Origin: Balneola sp.
Lineage (GTDB): Bacteria > Bacteroidota > Rhodothermia > Balneolales > Balneolaceae
DNA: 64,000 nucleotides
NCBI GenBank assembly: GCA_017640785.1
Contig: JAEPPZ010000002.1
Span: forward strand, 1-64,000
Direction: 5' to 3'
The notes beneath the pieces were generated by a model. The model was not told where the DNA came from. It saw only the letters and a program-made list of their open reading frames with translations, and did no database searches. Positions 42,511 through 52,030 of the stretch are shown in pieces (the stretch's first letter is position 1; each line of letters opens with the position of its first letter). The translations under genes and the position numbers were made by a program.

Positions 42511-43680
42511 ATGAAAGATTCTGAAATAGCTGTTTTAGGAGCCGGTGTTGGTGGATTAACAACGGCAATAGCTCTTCATCAAAGAGGTTTTAAAAACATT
42601 CAAATTTATGAGCGTAGAAATGAAGCGACAACGATTGGAGCCGGTATCGTTATTTGGGCAAATGCGAGTAAGATTTTCACTAGGCTGAATCTAATAAATG
42701 AGATCGAGCAAGCTGGTGGTTCAATAAATGAAATGCAACGTTGGACAGAAAAAGGTGAGTTTATCGGCTCAATAAATATTAATGAAATTGACTCTTACAC
42801 GGGAGCAAAAAGCTTTGCTATAAGCCGTAAAGATCTCCAAGAAATTCTGCTTCAAAAGATTGATAAACTTAATATTCCCATATACTACAATCACAATGCA
42901 CAACAAATTTCCACACAAGAAAACTCGGCTTTCATAAACTTTGGTAATGAGATTTCAGTTAAATCCGACATCATAATTGGCGCAGATGGAAGAATGAATT
43001 CTGTTGCCCGAAAATATGTGAATGGTACCAATCAGCCGATCTATCAAAATTTTGTCAATTGGATTGGAATAGTAGAAAGTGAACATCCTGTTTTTCCGGA
43101 AAACAACGTTTTAGACTATTGGGGTTGCGGTGAACGCTTCGGAATCGTACCGATAAATAAATACAAAGGTTACTGGGCGGGAGGAAAATCCTTACCTCTA
43201 AATTCATCTTTCAAAAATAAGAACCCGAAAGATCTGCTATTTGAACTATTTGGTTCATGGTCTCCAAATATCAAAGAGGTTATCGCATTGACCAACGAAG
43301 AAAACATCAAATACATTGAGGTCTTTGACCACAACCCTATTCCCAAATGGTATAGAAACAATGTGTGTTTAATTGGTGATGCCGCTCATGCTGCTTTACC
43401 AACTTCGGGTCAAGGTGCTTGCCAAGCAATAGAAGATGCGTGGCATTTTGCTTCAATTTTAGAAAAAGCTGAAACTACCGAAGAGGCCTTTAGTCAGTTC
43501 CAAAAAATAAGATTTGATAAAACGACTGCAATCACAATGGCTGGTCGTAATTTTGCAAAATCAGTATTCAATGAAGACCCACAGTTTTGCGACGAGAGAA
43601 ATAAAAACGCAAAGAAAGCAGACTATAAAAGTGCCGGTAATAATATTGCGAAACTTTGGGGTACAGACTTACCCAAATAA
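42511..43680 (+). CDS. FAD-dependent monooxygenase, 389 aa
   Basis: The start is placed at the ATG at 42511 (MKDSEIAVLG) because the family begins with the dinucleotide fold A-V-L-G-A-G-V-G-G-L-T-T-A-I; the 25 residues upstream are unlike coding sequence and contain the operators. The second FAD motif L-I-G-D-A-A-H-A-A-L-P-T-S-G-Q-G-A is present near 300. This is the flavoprotein aromatic hydroxylase/zeaxanthin epoxidase-like group, often used to oxidise small aromatic or antibiotic molecules. HxlR regulators commonly control such detoxifying enzymes. Substrate is unknown. Confidence 0.85.
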   Translation: MKDSEIAVLGAGVGGLTTAIALHQRGFKNIQIYERRNEATTIGAGIVIWANASKIFTRLNLINEIEQAGGSINEMQRWTEKGEFIGSININEIDSYTGAKSFAISRKDLQEILLQKIDKLNIPIYYNHNAQQISTQENSAFINFGNEISVKSDIIIGADGRMNSVARKYVNGTNQPIYQNFVNWIGIVESEHPVFPENNVLDYWGCGERFGIVPINKYKGYWAGGKSLPLNSSFKNKNPKDLLFELFGSWSPNIKEVIALTNEENIKYIEVFDHNPIPKWYRNNVCLIGDAAHAALPTSGQGACQAIEDAWHFASILEKAETTEEAFSQFQKIRFDKTTAITMAGRNFAKSVFNEDPQFCDERNKNAKKADYKSAGNNIAKLWGTDLPK

Positions 43681-43768
43681 AACCGTCAGCTATCATCATT
43701 TTAGCTTCATAATTACTAGATTATTCCGGCATCAGGATTATAATTTATCTTTCATTACTATCTAATTT

Positions 43769-44740
43769 ATGAGCAAGAAGATCAATTGGGGAATTATAGG
43801 TTGTGGAAATGTAACGGAAGTTAAAAGCGGTCCGGCGTACCAAAAAGTTGATGGGTTTGAGCTAATCGCTGTAATGAGGCGTGATGAAGAAAAAGTGAAA
43901 GATTATGCTAAACGCCATAAGGTAAAAAAGCATTACACCGATGCTGATCTCTTGATCAATGATGATGACGTTGACGCTGTTTATATCGCCACTCCTCCCG
44001 ACTCTCATTTAGAATATGCTCTCAAAGTTGCAAAAGCCGGAAAACCGTGCTGTATTGAAAAACCTATGGCACCAAGCTATGAGGAATGTAAAGAGATTAC
44101 ACTGGCTTTCGAAATCGAAAAAATCCCTTTGTTTGTAGCTTATTATCGCCGGTCGTTGCCCCGTTTTCTTAAAATCAAAGAATGGCTTGATCAAAAGTAC
44201 ATCGGAGAGGTCAGGCATATAAACTGGAACTACTCCTGCCCTCCAAAGGATATCGATCTTCTTGGTACTTATAATTGGCGTACTGATGCCAAAATAGCCA
44301 AGGCCGGCTATTTCGACGATCTGGCTTGCCATGGACTAGATCTATTCAGTTTCTATTTCGGATCTGTTCAAACAGCTAAAGGAATAAGCACCAATCAACT
44401 CGGCTTATACACTGCTAAAGATGCGGTTACGTGTTCATGGATTTACGAAAATGGAATCACCGGCTCGGGAAGCTGGAATTTTGGAAGTTATCGTTATGAA
44501 GATGAAGTTGAGATCATCGGCAGTAAAGGAACGATCCGATTTTCTGTTTTTAAGAACGAGGATGTTGAACTGAATAGCGAAACCAAACAAGAGAAAGTCT
44601 TTATAGAACATCCCAAACACATTCAGTTTTATCATGTTGAGAATATGAAAAAAGCGTTGATGGACAGGAACTTTTTGCACCCTTCTTCCGAAAATTCAGC
44701 TACTCATACTGCCTGGGTGATGGATCAGATCTTGAAATAG
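43769..44740 (+). CDS. Gfo/Idh/MocA-family oxidoreductase, 323 aa
   Basis: The N-terminal NAD(P) fold W-G-I-I-G-C-G-N-V-T-E-V is complete, followed by I-A-T-P-P-D-S-H-L-E-Y-A-L and the E-K-P-M-A motif that holds the catalytic lysine. The C-terminal half is the beta-sheet dimer domain with F-D-D-L-A-C-H-G-L-D-L (His substrate contact). Members reduce or oxidise sugars and inositols; the substrate is not clear. It is a free-standing gene, 88 bases after the monooxygenase gene. Confidence 0.9.
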   Translation: MSKKINWGIIGCGNVTEVKSGPAYQKVDGFELIAVMRRDEEKVKDYAKRHKVKKHYTDADLLINDDDVDAVYIATPPDSHLEYALKVAKAGKPCCIEKPMAPSYEECKEITLAFEIEKIPLFVAYYRRSLPRFLKIKEWLDQKYIGEVRHINWNYSCPPKDIDLLGTYNWRTDAKIAKAGYFDDLACHGLDLFSFYFGSVQTAKGISTNQLGLYTAKDAVTCSWIYENGITGSGSWNFGSYRYEDEVEIIGSKGTIRFSVFKNEDVELNSETKQEKVFIEHPKHIQFYHVENMKKALMDRNFLHPSSENSATHTAWVMDQILK

Positions 44741-44886
44741 TAGATTCTTCTAAACTCCATACTACAATTCCTGTTAATTCAGATTTACTTTTCGGTTCTA
44801 ACTAGACAAGATCAGATCAAAGCCTTAAAATATTAGTAACAATTATTGGGTATTGGAGTATCCTTAGCGAAAATGCGAAACACAGT

Positions 44887-45462
44887 ATGAAAGATGTTGA
44901 AGAGTTTTGTCCTTCTGACAAAAAGGATTGGAGAGATTGGCTCGAATTGAATCACAATAAAAAAGATGCGGTTTGGCTTATCTTTTATAAGAAAAAGTCT
45001 CCGAACTATAATTTAAGCTGGAGTGAATCAGTAGATGAAGCTCTTTGTTTTGGCTGGATAGACAGCACCAAAAAAGCCATAGACAATGAAAAATACAGAC
45101 AGTATTTCTGTAAGCGAAAACCAAAAAGTAATTGGTCTAAGATCAATAAGGATAAAGTGAAAACTTTAATGGATCAGGGACTTATGAAAGAAGCGGGTTA
45201 CAAAACTATTGAAGTCGCAAAAGGAAACGGCTCCTGGACAATTTTAGATAAAGTTGAAGCACTTGTAATTCCTGATGATCTGCAATCAGCATTTAAAAAG
45301 TATAAAGGCTCAATGGAATACTTTAACAGCCTGAGTAAATCTGTTAAAAAACAACTCTTGTACTGGATAGTTTCTGCTAAAAGAGATGAGACAAGGCAAA
45401 AGAGAATTCAGCAGATCGTAGAAAACGCCGGTCAAAACAAGAAACCAAAACAATTCCGGTAA
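44887..45462 (+). CDS. YdeI/OmpD-associated-like protein, 191 aa
   Basis: The family signature runs D-W-R-D-W-L-E-L-N-H then W-L-I-F-Y-K-K, A-L-C-F-G-W-I-D-S and the lysine-rich R-K-P-K-S-N-W-S-K-I-N. The tail is basic. YdeI-type proteins are cytoplasmic, of unknown mechanism, and have been linked to resistance to cationic peptides and bacteriocins in some bacteria. It stands alone, 25 bases before a serine hydrolase gene on the same strand, so the two may be co-transcribed. Confidence 0.8.
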   Translation: MKDVEEFCPSDKKDWRDWLELNHNKKDAVWLIFYKKKSPNYNLSWSESVDEALCFGWIDSTKKAIDNEKYRQYFCKRKPKSNWSKINKDKVKTLMDQGLMKEAGYKTIEVAKGNGSWTILDKVEALVIPDDLQSAFKKYKGSMEYFNSLSKSVKKQLLYWIVSAKRDETRQKRIQQIVENAGQNKKPKQFR

Positions 45463-45487
45463 GAATAAGTTTAAGTCCTGAAATCGC

Positions 45488-46516
45488 ATGAAAAAGAAAC
45501 CCAAAAAACTTGTACTCAGAATAGTATTGCTGGTTGGAACTATAGTTTCCTTATTCTTTGTGCCCTGGCTTTTAGTGTGGGCGTGGATATTGCCTCTGCC
45601 CGACTCGGTTCAGGATCAAGCAAATGAAGCGATCGAACATGGCTTTGATGGAATAATAATTTATATAGATGAAGGAGATGAACCTCCCGCTTTTTATGCA
45701 GCGGGCTTTCACAATAAGGAAAATAAAATACCCGCCAATCCTAAAGCTTTATTCAAGATCGCCAGTATCAGCAAGCTCTACACTGCCGTTGCTGTTACTA
45801 AATTGGTTAATGACGGTCGTTTGGAACTCGATGAAACTCTTACTGATTACCTACCCGAACTTGATGGAAGGATCGAAAATGCAAGTACAATCACTTTGAG
45901 AATGATGGTAAAGCATCGAAGCGGTATTCCCAATTTTACAGATGCCCCGAATTTTTGGGCTGCTCCAACACAAACCTACGAAGAAAGTCTTGCACTGATT
46001 CTGGACAAACAGGCTAACTTTGAACCTGATGAAGACTATGAGTATTGCAATACTAATTATCTGTTAATCAATAAGATCATGGAAAATATTCTGGGTTATG
46101 AGACCTTTCAGTTCATTCAGGAAGAAGTTCTGACTCCGCTGAATCTTAACAATACTTTCGCATCACTAGATGAAGTAAATATTGACAGCGTGATGAGCGG
46201 TTATCACGTTGGACATCCTTTTGATTTAAAAGAAGACGAGCATGGTATGCTGGCCACCGCTGAAGATGTCGGGATCTTTCTGCGTGCATTGAATAATGGG
46301 ACATTATTTGAAGAAGGAGAACAGGAAATCTACTCTTCAATTTATCAATATGATCACAAAGGATGGGTTCCCGGTTATCAGAGTATTGCCGAATACGACG
46401 AAGATATTGATGCAGTGGTTATTCAGTTTACAAGCACAACCGATCCCAAGTTATACAACTGGAATTTAGCGGATATTGTTTATGGTCGAATTATTAAAAT
46501 ATTGGGTAAAAATTAG
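45488..46516 (+). CDS. Serine hydrolase of the beta-lactamase class C family, 342 aa
   Basis: A single N-terminal membrane span (about 8-32) anchors the protein, followed by a periplasmic penicillin-binding fold. The catalytic S93-I-S-K96 lies in K-I-A-S-I-S-K and the YxN motif is Y186-C-N188. The final K-T-G-like box is not obvious; H-K-G-W-V-P-G may take that place. Members are D-amino-acid or ester hydrolases and not usually resistance enzymes. It follows the YdeI-like gene by 25 bases. Confidence 0.8.
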   Translation: MKKKPKKLVLRIVLLVGTIVSLFFVPWLLVWAWILPLPDSVQDQANEAIEHGFDGIIIYIDEGDEPPAFYAAGFHNKENKIPANPKALFKIASISKLYTAVAVTKLVNDGRLELDETLTDYLPELDGRIENASTITLRMMVKHRSGIPNFTDAPNFWAAPTQTYEESLALILDKQANFEPDEDYEYCNTNYLLINKIMENILGYETFQFIQEEVLTPLNLNNTFASLDEVNIDSVMSGYHVGHPFDLKEDEHGMLATAEDVGIFLRALNNGTLFEEGEQEIYSSIYQYDHKGWVPGYQSIAEYDEDIDAVVIQFTSTTDPKLYNWNLADIVYGRIIKILGKN

Positions 46517-46657
46517 AAACTTAGGATTTATAAAGTAAACAGCTTGCTGCTCGAGAATCCAGACTTTCATTAAATCAGTTGCCTTTTTTAACGATTACTT
46601 TCCGAATGTGATTAGAAATGATCAGATCAATTCCGTAAAATATTAAACATTATTTAT

Positions 46658-46704
46658 TGGGAGCAGGAGCTCCTTTATTGCCATCCCAAGCAAGAACTTG
46701 GAAT
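46658..46704. repeat. 47-bp direct repeat, left copy
   Basis: This 47-base unit contains GGAGCAGGAGCTCC and TCCCAAGCAAGAACTTGG, both palindromic. A second copy with a few changes lies at 47167-47213, in the same orientation, on the other side of the gene at 46727. Confidence 0.75.
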
Positions 46705-46726
46705 CGAAAAACTAGAATTAAGAAAT

Positions 46727-47149
46727 GTGATTGAAATAGAATTCAGTAAACCAGTCAAAAATAAATGTGAATGTTGTGGGCATGAATCTACTACATTAAC
46801 TCGATTTGTTTACAGTAACGGAAATGCCCATTCCGTTTATTACATTAAATTCACAGAGAATCATGATGATAAATTTGCCTTTGGGGTTATTAGTTTAGGT
46901 GATTGGGGAATCAATGAAATTCCTGAACATAGATTTGCATTCCCATTTGAAATAAGAATGGATGACGATAACTTTCAAATAGGAATGGTAAATAAAGAAA
47001 ACTCCCCTTGGTCAAATGTTGAATTGCTTGGGAGATTCTTAGATCGTGAAGAATCACTTGAACATGAATGGATCGATGAAGTCTTTCACATTACTGATCA
47101 TATTTTAACAGAGGATAAGATAGTGTTAGACTACTTTCAGAATCCATAG
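46727..47149 (+). CDS. Small protein with a CxxC zinc-knuckle start, 140 aa
   Basis: The start is GTG. The protein begins with a strand (I-E-I-E-F-S-K-P-V) and then C-E-C-C-G-H, a likely zinc knuckle with a paired Cys nearby. A beta-rich core follows (R-F-V-Y-S-N-G-N-A-H-S-V-Y-Y-I-K-F) and an aromatic end (W-S-N-V-E-L-L-G-R-F-L-D-R-E-E-S). The pattern reminds me of small proteins near toxin-immunity genes, but I would not assign a function. It is bracketed exactly by the 47-bp direct repeats, as a movable cassette would be, and has no neighbour in an operon. Confidence 0.55.
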   Translation: MIEIEFSKPVKNKCECCGHESTTLTRFVYSNGNAHSVYYIKFTENHDDKFAFGVISLGDWGINEIPEHRFAFPFEIRMDDDNFQIGMVNKENSPWSNVELLGRFLDREESLEHEWIDEVFHITDHILTEDKIVLDYFQNP

Positions 47150-47166
47150 AGTAATCAAAAAAGTAC

Positions 47167-47213
47167 TGGGAGCAGGAGCTCCCTTCTTATAATCCCAAGC
47201 AAGAACTTGGGAT
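47167..47213. repeat. 47-bp direct repeat, right copy
   Basis: Second copy of the unit at 46658-46704, with both palindromes slightly better paired here (GGGAGCAGGAGCTCCC and TCCCAAGCAAGAACTTGGGA). It follows the small protein gene. Confidence 0.75.
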
Positions 47214-47283
47214 GGAGAAAGGAACCCGAAAACCACACTTTTGTAATTTGAAATTTGGGTTTTGTCCTTTGTTTCTAGAAACT

Positions 47284-48996
47284 CTAGCCTACTCTAAACT
47301 TCAATTCCTCGATTGTTGAAAGTATCTCATTTCTGTCCATCTCGCGATAGCGCTCTGGTAATAGTTCTTTTGAAGTACATTCAATCACTGCATTCAGAGT
47401 CTGTAACTCCACCTCTTCCGGGTAGGTTGGTGGGATGAAATCAGCTAGTGCCGCATCCAGAATTTCAGGTGTGACTTTCTTCCTGCCTTCAGCAGCTGCA
47501 CGGAATTTTGCTCGTGTTAAAGCCGCTTCCATATCGGCTCCCGAGAATGTTTTTAAACCTTGCTGAACAACTGCAGGAATATAATCCTCAGTAAGCTTCA
47601 AGCTAGTCTTCTTAGCCATTGCTTCATAAAGCTCGATCCGCTCTTCTTTGGTGTGAGGTGGAAACAATGCTAAATGCTCTTCCGCCCTACCCTGTCGCTT
47701 TAAATCAATTGGCATCAGATCCGGTCGAGCCGTCATTAGGAACCAAACGATTTTACCTCTATTGGTGGTATCACTCATAAAAGTAGCGATCTGTGAGAAT
47801 ACACGGCTGGAAACTCCGCTGTCTCCTCCTGCATTTCGATCTCCGAGATAAGCATCCGCTTCATCGATCATCACTGCTACCGGCGACATCGCTTTCAACA
47901 ACGACAAGATCTTTTCGAGATTTCCTTCCGTTACACCCTGCCATTGGCTTCTGAAATTCTTCAGTTTTACCATCGGAATTCCAACTTCACTCGCAAAACA
48001 AGTCACTAAAAACGTTTTTCCCGTTCCTACCGGACCACAAACCAGATAACCCATCGGCATTACATCTTGTCGGCCCGCTTTAAGGGCTTTAACCGCCTGA
48101 CGAAGGTGTTGCTTCACATGAGTGTGTCCGGCAACGTTATCGAGCGAATACGGCGTTTCCACAAATTCTAACAATCCATATGCTTCCGCTTCGATCAGAT
48201 CTTTTTTGTTTTCCGATAATCCATCAAAAGTGATCTTTTCCTGATTCTCACGAGCATTCGAAAGCACACTTCGGATATTCACATAATTCAATCCGGCCGT
48301 TTGCTGAGCTATGATTGCAGGAGAAACCTCTGAAAGCTTTTTGAAATCGTCGTTTTTGGTTTCGAATTTCACAAACTCCAACCGATCTTCTTCTCCCGGG
48401 ATATTGATCTTGATCTCTGTAGTGTATGGATTCTGAACAATAGTTTTATTCAGATCAGCAAGATTTTCGGTGATCATCACACAAGTAAAATCCGACGCCA
48501 AAAACATAGGATCGTGTGCCCAACGGGATAAATACACCTGAGAAGTTCTGTCCTCATTTCCTGTTGAACCCGCATCACTCATTGGTATGATGGTTTCAGC
48601 ATAATCGATAATGAGTGCAATGCTTTTCTTTTGATCTAAACGAAGTCGAAAGTACTGTTCCAGTAAAGACATCACACGGACAGGATCCTTAGGCATCTTT
48701 TTGGCATAATCAGTTCCAACAATGCTGTCTCGGCCTGCTATAGCCTGATTAAAATCCTGTTGAGATTCTTTGTCTCTGAAGTAAATTCCGGAAGCTCTGT
48801 CGTAGAACACAACAAAATCACGGGCTCCAAAAAATTCGTCTGACAGAAACGACTTCAAACGATTGAATTCTGTTCCTTCATCGGTTTTGAGTGCAACCAT
48901 ATCGTGCACGTTTCCGTGAATCAAAAAAGTATTTATGGTTCTGCTAAGGTATTTTCTCGCAAATTCCTGCGACCACTTCGGATAATGATCAAACAT
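47284..48996 (-). CDS. AAA-family ATPase, 570 aa
   Basis: The C-terminal half holds one intact AAA domain: Walker A G-P-V-G-T-G-K-T at residues 321-328, Walker B V-A-V-M-I-D-E-A-D around 373-382 and an arginine finger region with D-L-K-R-Q-G-R-A-E-E. The N-terminal half (about 10-260) looks like a degenerate, non-catalytic ATPase domain, since strands and a V-M-I-T-E-N sensor-like segment are present but no P-loop. The single intact domain suggests a remodelling machine acting on a partner protein. Substrate is unknown. The CNNM gene starts five bases upstream, so the two may share a transcript. Confidence 0.8.
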   Translation of the reverse strand: MFDHYPKWSQEFARKYLSRTINTFLIHGNVHDMVALKTDEGTEFNRLKSFLSDEFFGARDFVVFYDRASGIYFRDKESQQDFNQAIAGRDSIVGTDYAKKMPKDPVRVMSLLEQYFRLRLDQKKSIALIIDYAETIIPMSDAGSTGNEDRTSQVYLSRWAHDPMFLASDFTCVMITENLADLNKTIVQNPYTTEIKINIPGEEDRLEFVKFETKNDDFKKLSEVSPAIIAQQTAGLNYVNIRSVLSNARENQEKITFDGLSENKKDLIEAEAYGLLEFVETPYSLDNVAGHTHVKQHLRQAVKALKAGRQDVMPMGYLVCGPVGTGKTFLVTCFASEVGIPMVKLKNFRSQWQGVTEGNLEKILSLLKAMSPVAVMIDEADAYLGDRNAGGDSGVSSRVFSQIATFMSDTTNRGKIVWFLMTARPDLMPIDLKRQGRAEEHLALFPPHTKEERIELYEAMAKKTSLKLTEDYIPAVVQQGLKTFSGADMEAALTRAKFRAAAEGRKKVTPEILDAALADFIPPTYPEEVELQTLNAVIECTSKELLPERYREMDRNEILSTIEELKFRVG

Positions 48997-49001
48997 ATGC
49001 C

Positions 49002-50276
49002 CTACTCAATAATAGTTAGTCTTATTGTCTCAATTCGGCTTTGAGTTGCCTTACTAATAATGAATTTATTGCCTTCAATCAGCACTTCTTCATTCACTTT
49101 TGGAATGCGCCCCAAATGATTGATAACATAACCCGCTACGGTATCATACTGAGAAGGTTCCAAAGGTATTTTAATTTCTTCGAAGGCATTCATTAACTCG
49201 TCAATTTCAACATTTCCGCTTACCACAAAGTTGTTTGGCGCGATTCGTTTCATTACCTCACTATCGGTATCGTATTCATCCTGAATATCACCGACTACTT
49301 CTTCGAGGAGATCTTCGATTGTGATCATTCCTGCCGTTCCGCCATACTCGTCCAGAACAATTGCGACAGATAAATTAGACTGACGAAATTCCTGCATCAG
49401 GTCTTTCGACTTTTTACTGGAAGGAACCAGTTTTATAGGACGAATGATCTCATGCAACGACTTTGGGTTTTTGAAAAAATCGTGAGCAAATACAACACCA
49501 ATCACATCGTCAATACTGTCCCGGTACACCGGTAATTTTGAATGACCCGATTCGATCATAGTATTCAGCACATCTTCAATTGGCGTAGATTTATCCACAG
49601 CTTCGATATCGATTCGGGGAATCATGGATTCTTTCACACGCATATTTGAAAGTTCGAGGACGTTATGCAAGATCTCAGAATCATCTTCATCAATATCTTC
49701 ACTTCCTCCGCTTTCCCTGAGTTCCTTTACGATCAGCTCCACATCTTGTCGTCGATAAAATTGTTCGGTTTTCTCTGCATCAGGAACCAACCATTTGATA
49801 AGAATATTTGAAGAGCCGTTTGCCAGAGCAATCAAAGGTCTTAAGATCCAATAAAATAACCTCAATGGAAGTGCTATCACATTAACCATGATATCTGCTT
49901 GTGCTCTGAAAATCGCTTTAGGGAGTATCTCGCCAAAAAGCATAATAATGAGTGAAGCTATAAATGTTTGTATTGCCAAAATCTGAAATGATGACGGCTC
50001 AACACCAAACCACAATTCAGTGTAATGCATAATGGGTTCTACAAGAAACAGAGCCATTAAAGTAGCATAAACAACATTTACGATGTTATTTCCAACTAGA
50101 GTAGTTGTGAGAAAAGTGTCCGGATTTTTAGTAAAGAATCCGATAGAACTGGAGATGAGATTATTTTTTCGGGAAGCTACTTCAAGTTTGAGTTTGTTTG
50201 CAGTTACAAATGCAATTTCGGATCCCGAAAAAAATCCACTCAGTAAAATAGTTCCGGTAATGAGAAGCCATTCCAT
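49002..50276 (-). CDS. CNNM/CBS/CorC-domain membrane protein (hemolysin-type), 424 aa
   Basis: The order is the DUF21/CNNM membrane core (about residues 1-190, with G-S-E-I-A-F near the start), two CBS domains (from about 205, S-M-I-P-R-I-D-I-E) and the C-terminal CorC_HlyC domain. The related mammalian CNNM and bacterial CorC proteins concern Mg2+ or Co2+ export. A second, more distant member is at 59583. It stands directly before the AAA ATPase gene on the reverse strand. Confidence 0.85.
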   Translation of the reverse strand: MEWLLITGTILLSGFFSGSEIAFVTANKLKLEVASRKNNLISSSIGFFTKNPDTFLTTTLVGNNIVNVVYATLMALFLVEPIMHYTELWFGVEPSSFQILAIQTFIASLIIMLFGEILPKAIFRAQADIMVNVIALPLRLFYWILRPLIALANGSSNILIKWLVPDAEKTEQFYRRQDVELIVKELRESGGSEDIDEDDSEILHNVLELSNMRVKESMIPRIDIEAVDKSTPIEDVLNTMIESGHSKLPVYRDSIDDVIGVVFAHDFFKNPKSLHEIIRPIKLVPSSKKSKDLMQEFRQSNLSVAIVLDEYGGTAGMITIEDLLEEVVGDIQDEYDTDSEVMKRIAPNNFVVSGNVEIDELMNAFEEIKIPLEPSQYDTVAGYVINHLGRIPKVNEEVLIEGNKFIISKATQSRIETIRLTIIE

Positions 50277-50359
50277 AGTTTACCTGGCTCCTTTTTCTAC
50301 TTCTTTACAATATGTGAAACTCGATGGAGGTTCGTCTTTCATTAACGAAATGTTAGTTC

Positions 50360-51139
50360 TTATTTACCGGTAAAAGTTGGTTTCCGTTTTTCCAGAAACG
50401 CACTTGTACCTTCTTTAAAATCATCAGTGTTATACAATTCTCCAAATAAATTTGCTTCAGAATTATACCCTGACTCATTACCTGATTCTTTAATTGCCAA
50501 GATAGCATTTTTTAAAGCAAGTGGTCCTTGTTTAAGCATGCTTTTGACCATTTCTTTGGCTGACTCTAAAGCTGATTCTTCTGCTATCTGATTCACCAAT
50601 CCAATTTCTTTGGCTTCTTGGGCTTTTACAAATCTGCCTGTCAACGTCAATTCAAGAGCTTTAGCTTCTCCCACTAATTTAGGTAAACGTTGAGTCCCTC
50701 CATATCCCGGAATTAAACCAAGGCTAACTTCAGGCAAGCCCAACAGTGCATTTTCAGAAGCAATACGAATATGACAAGCCATCGCGAGTTCACACCCTCC
50801 TCCCAAAGCATAGCCATTAACGGCTGCAACCACAGGAATGGTCAGGTCTTCAAGTTTCTGAAAAACCCTTTGCCCACGAAGTGATTTCTTTTTTGCCTCA
50901 GAATCTCCCAGAGTGTTTAACTCTTTGATATCAGCTCCGGCTACAAAAGCTTTATCCCCAGCACCGGTTACTATAAGCGCCTTAATTTCTTTGCTCTCTC
51001 TGATATGATCAAGCGCTGAATCAAGCTCTTCAAAAACCTGATTATTTAACGCATTCATTTTGTCGGGACGGTTTACTGTAAGTACACACACTCCTGATTC
51101 ATCTACATCCAGAAGTAGTGTTTCAAATGATAAGCTCAT
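50360..51139 (-). CDS. Enoyl-CoA hydratase/isomerase family protein, 259 aa
   Basis: The crotonase fold is complete. Oxyanion-hole segments are A-G-A-D-I-K-E-L and G-G-G-C-E-L-A-M-A-C, and the catalytic glutamates lie in C-E-L-A and P-E-V-S-L-G-L-I-P-G-Y-G-G-T. The enzyme hydrates trans-2-enoyl-CoA in fatty-acid or branched-chain catabolism, or acts as a related isomerase. The length of 259 is typical. It is downstream of the PspA operon by three bases and could ride on that transcript by chance. Confidence 0.9.
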   Translation of the reverse strand: MSLSFETLLLDVDESGVCVLTVNRPDKMNALNNQVFEELDSALDHIRESKEIKALIVTGAGDKAFVAGADIKELNTLGDSEAKKKSLRGQRVFQKLEDLTIPVVAAVNGYALGGGCELAMACHIRIASENALLGLPEVSLGLIPGYGGTQRLPKLVGEAKALELTLTGRFVKAQEAKEIGLVNQIAEESALESAKEMVKSMLKQGPLALKNAILAIKESGNESGYNSEANLFGELYNTDDFKEGTSAFLEKRKPTFTGK

Positions 51140-51142
51140 GAA

Positions 51143-52030
51143 TTATTCTTTAACTTGTTTCTTTGTACTTGACACGTTTGATACATCATCAGAAAGTTCA
51201 TCTAAAATAGAATCAAAGTCCAGTTCAGTTTCCCATTCTGTGGTGTACTCAGGTAAGATATCCTGATCTAAGTCGTCAATCAATTGCGAAGTTTCATCCA
51301 CTTCGGTTAACAAGTTATCTAATTGGAAGCCAATTTCTTCCGGATTACTCATGGTCATAGATTGCTCGTAGATATATCTGACAGCGTCTTCTATGGTTTC
51401 CAAATGAGTTTCACACACTAAATATTTCTCTTTTGCGATCTTAAATTTCTGAAGCCTTTTTTGCATGATCGCCACACGTCGTGCTTTTGTACGCTTCAGT
51501 TTTTCTGATTCGATCGTCTTAATTTCTTCAATCTGTCGAATTACTTCTTCTTTAAGATTTGTTTCCAAAGAAGTATTTAAATACACTTCATAGCGCTTTA
51601 TAAGATCCAGAAGTGTCAGATAATTCCCCAACAGTTCTTCAATTTTCTTACCAATATTATCCAGCAATCCCTGTGAGCTGTACGGAAGTTTTTCGAAGTT
51701 TTCCTGCACCATTTTAGCAAGATGTTTAAGTACTAAAAAGCGTTTCTGGCTTGCTGAATCCAGCGATTGAAACAGATCTTTTTCATTACTGGAAGCGTGG
51801 CGCTCTTTGATCTTTTTAAGCTCCGTCTTTTTTCTGAAACGAGGCAGCTTAGGAACTATACCCAAGTACATCAGCTCCAAACCAAACACTGTGGTTAGCA
51901 TCACGCTTGAAGCATCTCCAAAATCGCTGATGAAAAAAGCGGTAAGTGTAGCGATCAATAATCCTCCCAGGTTAATAGGATTCATAAATGCTTCGCGAGT
52001 ATAATTGATGTTTAGTTCGTCTGCTGACAT
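51143..52030 (-). CDS. Membrane protein with long coiled-coil, third gene of the PspA-type operon, 295 aa
   Basis: Two close membrane spans occupy about residues 18-36 and 40-58 (I-N-L-G-G-L-L-I-A-T-L-T-A and V-F-G-L-E-L-M-Y-L-G-I). A long helical region with regular Leu/Glu/Lys spacing fills residues 70-260 and probably forms a coiled coil in the cytoplasm. I do not recognise a family. It starts inside the stop of the previous gene (TAATG overlap), so it is made with the two PspA-like proteins upstream. The likely role is membrane anchoring of the PspA complex, by inference from position only. Confidence 0.65.
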   Translation of the reverse strand: MSADELNINYTREAFMNPINLGGLLIATLTAFFISDFGDASSVMLTTVFGLELMYLGIVPKLPRFRKKTELKKIKERHASSNEKDLFQSLDSASQKRFLVLKHLAKMVQENFEKLPYSSQGLLDNIGKKIEELLGNYLTLLDLIKRYEVYLNTSLETNLKEEVIRQIEEIKTIESEKLKRTKARRVAIMQKRLQKFKIAKEKYLVCETHLETIEDAVRYIYEQSMTMSNPEEIGFQLDNLLTEVDETSQLIDDLDQDILPEYTTEWETELDFDSILDELSDDVSNVSSTKKQVKE

